From an uncultured Clostridia bacterium (GTDB lineage: Bacteria > Bacillota > Clostridia > Oscillospirales > Acutalibacteraceae), in assembly GCA_944380765.1 (NCBI GenBank), contig CALWIO010000001.1:124001-188000 (forward strand): a stretch of 64,000 nt of DNA, given 5' to 3'. Made by a program: the position numbers and the translations under genes. The notes below the pieces were generated by a model. It searched no databases. It was given only the letters and a program-made list of their open reading frames with translations, and was not told the DNA's origin. Shown in pieces: positions 60,139 through 64,000 of the stretch (its first letter is position 1; each line of letters opens with the position of its first letter).

Positions 60139-61815
60139 TTACTGTTTCTGAATTTCAGGCGCATTATGAAAACACACCGTAATCACTGTGCCCTTATTCT
60201 CTTCGCTGTCAAGCGTCAGAGTTCCGCCGTGATAAGCCACGGCGTGCTTTACTATTGAAAGCCCCAAACCGGTTCCCCCGGTTTCTCTTGAATGGCTCTT
60301 ATCAACCCTGTAAAAGCGTTCAAAAATCCTGTTTCTGTGCTCGGCGGGTATTCCTATTCCGGTGTCGCTGACGGAAAGCACAATTTTTTCTTTGTCTTTT
60401 TTAAGGGCGACTTTTACCTCTCCGCCTTCTTTATTATATCTTATCGCATTATCACAGAGATTATATATAATTTCTTGGAGATAACTTTTAACGCCCGTAA
60501 TAAAGCAGTCGCGCTCGCCGTCTAAAAAAATGCGTACACGCTTTTTCTCAGCCAGGACTTTAAGGCTTTCCACCGTATCGGCGGCAACAGCGTACAGGTT
60601 TACCCTGCCCGCGGGAGGACAGCTGCCCTCGTCAAGCCGGGAAAGGCGGATGATTTCTTCTATCATATTAACCAGTCTTACCGCTTCGTTTTTAATATTT
60701 CCGATAAACCTATTTGTATCTTCCGGTTCTACGAGTCCGTTTTCAAGCAATTCCGCGCTGCCTATTATTGATTGCAGGGGTGTTTTCAGTTCATGAGAAA
60801 CATTTGCCGTAAATTCTCTGCGGTTCCTTTCGGCAAACGCCGTTTCGGTAACATCAATACACAAAATAACAGCTCCGGCTGTTGTTCCCTCGTATTCGTT
60901 GCAGCTTACAATAAATCTGTATTCCCTGCCGTTTCTTGTTTCCGTCAGGTTACTGCGTTTTCCCTGCAAGGCTTTTTCAACGGCTCGCGTCACATTAACG
61001 CTCCGGTCAACAGAAAGAAAGCTGCAACCTTTGATCGTATCATCTACGCAGAACAGCTTTTCAGCGGCCGTGTTCATACTCAAAACATTGCCGTTTTTAT
61101 CCAGAAGCACCAATCCCTCGTTCATAGAACCGGTTATTTTCTCAAACTCGTCTGTCCTGCGTTTTAATTCAAGCATCTGCACCGAAATTTGTCTGTGCTG
61201 GGTGCTGATTTTTTCAAGCATGGGAGCAAGCTCGTCGTATGTTTCATTTTTTTCGGGATTTTCCAGGTCTATTTCGTTAAACGGCTTAACAATACTCTTG
61301 GACATTTTGTGTGAAAGGAAAAGCGCCAGCGCAACCGAAACAAGTACAATTCCAGTTATTGCCGGAAACAGATTTAAAATAAGGGTGCCGACCGTTGCCT
61401 GATTAACGGAAGCCCTTAGAACTCCTCCGTTTTCTAACCGCACGGCCTCATAGACGGTTCTTTGGGTTAAGGTAGCCGAATACCTTTTACTGCTGCCGCG
61501 TCCCGTTTTCAACGCTTCGGCAATTTCTTCACGGTCTGTATGGTTATCCATTTCATCAAGATCCGCCATCGAGTCATATAAAACAGAACCGTCCGGTGAA
61601 ACCAATGTGAATCTGCAAAGCGAAAAATTAAGGCTTTCGAGAAATTCTACTCCTTCTTTTTCAACCATTTCCGCCGCGAAATCCAATTCCTCTTTTAGCT
61701 GATTTTCCTGCGACTTACTGTAATATTCATACAAAAAGCCGCTTGTTATTAAAAGACTTGCAGCCATTACCGCCATAGCTACCGCGACGATAGAACGAAA
61801 TATTTTTTTTACCAT
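60139..61815 (-). CDS. phoR: Phosphate-type sensor histidine kinase PhoR
   Basis: A 558-residue membrane kinase: helix 1 (about 10-30), an extracytoplasmic sensor (31-155), helix 2 (about 160-182), a linker, a PAS domain (about 218-330), the HisKA dimerisation helix with FTANVSHELKTPLQSI (phospho-accepting H), and an ATPase domain with NLCDNAIRYN, DTGIGIP and GTGLGLSI. It overlaps the end of phoP by 7 bp. Placement after pst-phoU supports a phosphate-starvation role. A bidirectional terminator follows. Confidence 0.9.
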   Translation of the reverse strand: MVKKIFRSIVAVAMAVMAASLLITSGFLYEYYSKSQENQLKEELDFAAEMVEKEGVEFLESLNFSLCRFTLVSPDGSVLYDSMADLDEMDNHTDREEIAEALKTGRGSSKRYSATLTQRTVYEAVRLENGGVLRASVNQATVGTLILNLFPAITGIVLVSVALALFLSHKMSKSIVKPFNEIDLENPEKNETYDELAPMLEKISTQHRQISVQMLELKRRTDEFEKITGSMNEGLVLLDKNGNVLSMNTAAEKLFCVDDTIKGCSFLSVDRSVNVTRAVEKALQGKRSNLTETRNGREYRFIVSCNEYEGTTAGAVILCIDVTETAFAERNRREFTANVSHELKTPLQSIIGSAELLENGLVEPEDTNRFIGNIKNEAVRLVNMIEEIIRLSRLDEGSCPPAGRVNLYAVAADTVESLKVLAEKKRVRIFLDGERDCFITGVKSYLQEIIYNLCDNAIRYNKEGGEVKVALKKDKEKIVLSVSDTGIGIPAEHRNRIFERFYRVDKSHSRETGGTGLGLSIVKHAVAYHGGTLTLDSEENKGTVITVCFHNAPEIQKQ

Positions 61816-62483
61816 TCTTTTTCAACCATCCGATAACCAACGCCTATCACCGTTTCAATATACGCTCCCGCGCTGCCGAGTTTACGGCGAAGAGTTTTTA
61901 TATGCATATCAACCGTTCTTGAACCGCCGAGATAATCCACTCCCCATACTGATGAAAGCAGCCTTTCGCGGGTAAAGACTATTCCCGGGTTTGACATAAA
62001 CAGTTTTAATATTTCAAATTCCTTATAGGTTAGTTCAGTCTTAACGCCGTCAACGCTTACAGAATGCTTTGAATTATTAAGAATAATTTTACCGGTTATT
62101 ATTTCATCGCCGCCGTCATTCGAGCAGCGCCTGAGCACAGCCTTAACGCGCGACACCATTTCCATCATTCCGAAAGGCTTTACAAGGTAATCGTCCGCTC
62201 CTGTATCCAGCCCCTGTATTTTATCCGTTTCGGCGCCTTTGGCTGTTGCCATGATAATCGGGATACCGCAGGTATTGGAATCCTTTCGTATTTCCCTCAA
62301 TACTTCAATTCCGTCTTTCCCGGGCAGCATTATATCAAGCAATATCAATTCCGGCTTTTCAGTTTTCAGAGCGTTCAGCAGCGTTATTCCGTCGGCAAAC
62401 CCTCTCGCTTCAAAGCCTGTCCGATTGAGTGTGTAAACTTCAATTTCCCGAATAGTATCATCGTCGTCAACGCACCAAATCAT
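61809..62483 (-). CDS. phoP: OmpR-family response regulator PhoP
   Basis: A 224-residue regulator: receiver domain (acidic pair DDDD near 5-8; phospho-acceptor in LILLDIMLPGKDG, about D51; LVKPFG lysine near 102) and a C-terminal winged helix (ELTYKEFEILKLF, then VWGVDYLGGSRTVDMHIKTLRRKLG). It begins 1 bp after the phoU stop codon, its AAAGGAG site lying within phoU. With PhoR it would activate the pst operon under phosphate limitation. Confidence 0.92.
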   Translation of the reverse strand: MIWCVDDDDTIREIEVYTLNRTGFEARGFADGITLLNALKTEKPELILLDIMLPGKDGIEVLREIRKDSNTCGIPIIMATAKGAETDKIQGLDTGADDYLVKPFGMMEMVSRVKAVLRRCSNDGGDEIITGKIILNNSKHSVSVDGVKTELTYKEFEILKLFMSNPGIVFTRERLLSSVWGVDYLGGSRTVDMHIKTLRRKLGSAGAYIETVIGVGYRMVEKEW

Positions 62484-62484
62484 A

Positions 62485-63135
62485 CTAATCTCCTTTATGA
62501 ACTCCCGTTACTGAAAATTCTACCCATTCCGCAATATTGACGGCATGGTCACCTATTCTCTCAAAATATTTTGCAATCATCAGCAACTCCAACGCATATT
62601 CCCCGTCGGCAGTATTTTCGGCAATCATGGAAATCAATGCGCTTTTTACCCTCCGGAACGCGTTGTCGATAACATCGTCATAATCATACAATGCCTTTGC
62701 GAGCTGCACATCATGTTTTACATAGGCGTCTATACTGTCTGTTACCATTTTTGCCGCGGCATGCGCCATAAGAGGTATATCGCGGCTTTCCCCGCCTGTC
62801 CGGCCGTCAAGGTGTGAAATTATGTCGGCAATATCCTCCGCCTGGTCGCCGATTCTTTCCATATCCGTAATCATTTTCAAAGCCGCTGAAATTATGCGGA
62901 GATCTTTTGCTACCGGCTGCTGTTGAAGCAGAAGTTTAAGACAGATTGATTCAATTTCCCGTTCAAGGCGGTCAATAGTCTGCCCCTGCGCCTCAACCAT
63001 TTTTGCCTGTCCGGCGTCTCCGCGCAGCAAGGCATTTACGGACAAATTTATAACATTTTCACACTCAGCGCCCATTTCAATCATTTTTTTATTAAGCAGG
63101 CTGAGCTGTTCGTCAAATCTACTTCTCATAATCAT
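62485..63135 (-). CDS. phoU: Phosphate transport regulator PhoU
   Basis: A 216-residue protein made of two three-helix-bundle repeats with the metal-binding pattern [18 protein letters not shown] near 90 and its counterpart [18 protein letters not shown] near 190. It restrains PhoR signalling and Pst uptake when phosphate is plentiful. Its first ATG (63135) overlaps the pstB stop; an ATG two codons later is an alternative. Confidence 0.95.
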   Translation of the reverse strand: MIMRSRFDEQLSLLNKKMIEMGAECENVINLSVNALLRGDAGQAKMVEAQGQTIDRLEREIESICLKLLLQQQPVAKDLRIISAALKMITDMERIGDQAEDIADIISHLDGRTGGESRDIPLMAHAAAKMVTDSIDAYVKHDVQLAKALYDYDDVIDNAFRRVKSALISMIAENTADGEYALELLMIAKYFERIGDHAVNIAEWVEFSVTGVHKGD

Positions 63136-63887
63136 CCAAACCTTCCGGTAATATAATCTTCCGTACGCTTGTCGGCAGGCGCTGAAAACAGCCTTTCTGT
63201 TTCACCGAATTCAACAAGCTCGCCCATCAGGAAAAACGCTGTATTATCAGAAATACGCACAGCCTGCTGCATATTATGAGTTACTATAATGATAGCATAT
63301 TTTTCCTTGAGCTGCAATATCAATTCCTCTATACGCAGAGTCGAGATAGGGTCAAGCGCAGATGTAGGCTCGTCCATAAGTAAAATCTTCGGTTCAACCG
63401 CCAAAGCCCGCGCTATACAAAGTCTCTGCTGCTGACCTCCCGAAAGTGAAAGGGCGTTCTTTTTAAGCCTGTCTTTGACCTCGTCGAAAATAGCCGCGTC
63501 ACTAAGGGCTTTTTCCACAATCTCATCAAGTATTACCCTGTTTCTTATACCATGAGTACGCGGCCCGTAAGCCACATTGTCATAAATGCTCATGGGAAAC
63601 GGGTTTGGCTTTTGGAACACCATGCCGATTTCCTTTCTGAGGGAATTGACATCTACATCTTTATCGTATATATTCCTTCCGTTATAGCACACTCTGCCCG
63701 TAATTTTCACATCGGCAATCAGATCATTCATTCGGTTTAAGGTTTTTAAAAATGTAGATTTTCCGCATCCGGAAGGGCCTATCAGCGCAGAAATGCTTTT
63801 AGGGGGAATATCTATGCTTATATCTTTGAGCGCCTGATTATCCCCGTACCACAGGCACAAATTTTTTGCTGTAATTATCGGGCTCAT
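63132..63887 (-). CDS. pstB: Phosphate ABC transporter ATP-binding protein
   Basis: A 251-residue ATPase. Walker A is GPSGCGKST, the PstB-typical [20 protein letters not shown] follows (core KPNPFPMSI), the signature is [15 protein letters not shown], Walker B is [13 protein letters not shown] and the H-loop is [20 protein letters not shown] precedes the ATG, which overlaps the pstA stop in an ATGA junction. Confidence 0.97.
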   Translation of the reverse strand: MSPIITAKNLCLWYGDNQALKDISIDIPPKSISALIGPSGCGKSTFLKTLNRMNDLIADVKITGRVCYNGRNIYDKDVDVNSLRKEIGMVFQKPNPFPMSIYDNVAYGPRTHGIRNRVILDEIVEKALSDAAIFDEVKDRLKKNALSLSGGQQQRLCIARALAVEPKILLMDEPTSALDPISTLRIEELILQLKEKYAIIIVTHNMQQAVRISDNTAFFLMGELVEFGETERLFSAPADKRTEDYITGRFG

Positions 63888-64000
63888 ATACTTCTCCTTT
63901 TTGCAAAGCGTTTTCCGACTAAGGCCGCCGACATATTTATAAGCAAAGTCATCACCATAAGAATTGCAGCTATGGCAAAAGCTACGCCGAACTCCCCTTC
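63884..64000 (-). CDS. pstA: Phosphate ABC transporter permease, C-terminal end (partial)
   Basis: Thirty-eight codons and a stop are present; the rest lies beyond the right edge. The visible part is one hydrophobic helix ([19 protein letters not shown]) and a basic end ([10 protein letters not shown]). Its direct overlap with pstB and the usual pstS-C-A-B order identify it as PstA; identity from sequence alone would be weak. Confidence 0.75.
   Translation of the reverse strand, partial: EGEFGVAFAIAAILMVMTLLINMSAALVGKRFAKRRSI

Overview
The window looks like chromosome of an endospore-forming, probably gut-dwelling member of the Clostridia. The evidence is a tricistronic gerA-gerB-gerC germination cluster, a YtrA-type GntR regulator with its ABC exporter, GTP-dependent PEP carboxykinase, Firmicutes-style Shine-Dalgarno sites and sigma-A promoters, and a diet of host or plant glycans and myo-inositol. 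No rRNA, tRNA, CRISPR array, transposase or prophage gene was seen.

Layout. 1-3.6 kb: ABC-2-like exporter, ATPase and YtrA regulator with a palindromic operator. 3.6-20.9 kb: glycan catabolism (secreted, membrane-anchored GH51 arabinofuranosidase; two GH38 alpha-mannosidases; glucosamine-6-phosphate deaminase; phosphohexomutase; GH36 alpha-galactosidase) and a GGDEF/EAL protein. A gene-free 1.45-kb stretch (10.04-11.49 kb) carries a strong minus-strand promoter and a strong terminator 1.08 kb apart, with no sizeable reading frame between them; it is my best candidate for an undescribed large structured RNA. 20.9-25.8 kb: germination proteins and a DUF421/DUF4363 pair. 25.8-28.5 kb: sialic-acid genes nanK, nanE and divergent nanA. 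28.7-35.4 kb: a membrane-anchored parvulin foldase, then a minus-strand run of MATE transporter, metallo-beta-lactamase-fold hydrolase, HAD phosphatase, GtrA protein and metallophosphoesterase. 35.4-37.1 kb: an AT-rich two-gene cassette (zinc-dependent phospholipase C-like secreted protein and a small membrane protein) bracketed by two 82-bp direct repeats, each carrying a terminator and the -35 box of the next gene. 37.2-43.6 kb: pckG, tsaD, an unusual phosphatase-RimI fusion, and polA. 43.7-47.7 kb: potABCD polyamine importer. 47.8-49.1 kb: a glycerophosphodiesterase-family protein and a YbaK-type deacylase. 49.2-57.3 kb: a complete myo-inositol operon (iolJ-C-B-D-E-A-G). 57.5-60.1 kb: a DUF5058 membrane pair and cysK. 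60.1-64 kb: the 3' end of a pst operon followed by phoU and phoPR.

How the genes fit together. Mannosidases, galactosidase, nagB and nanAKE would feed mannose, galactose, glucosamine-6-phosphate and sialic acid into fructose-6-phosphate; both GH38 enzymes and the GH36 enzyme lack signal peptides, so they act on imported oligosaccharides. The iol enzymes yield acetyl-CoA and a triose phosphate. A pattern runs across the window: three families that are normally lipoproteins in Firmicutes (GerC, PotD, PrsA-like foldase) all lack a lipobox cysteine here and appear held by transmembrane helices instead.

Limits: all family calls come from reading motifs by eye; no database search was run. Promoters are called from -35/-10 matches only.
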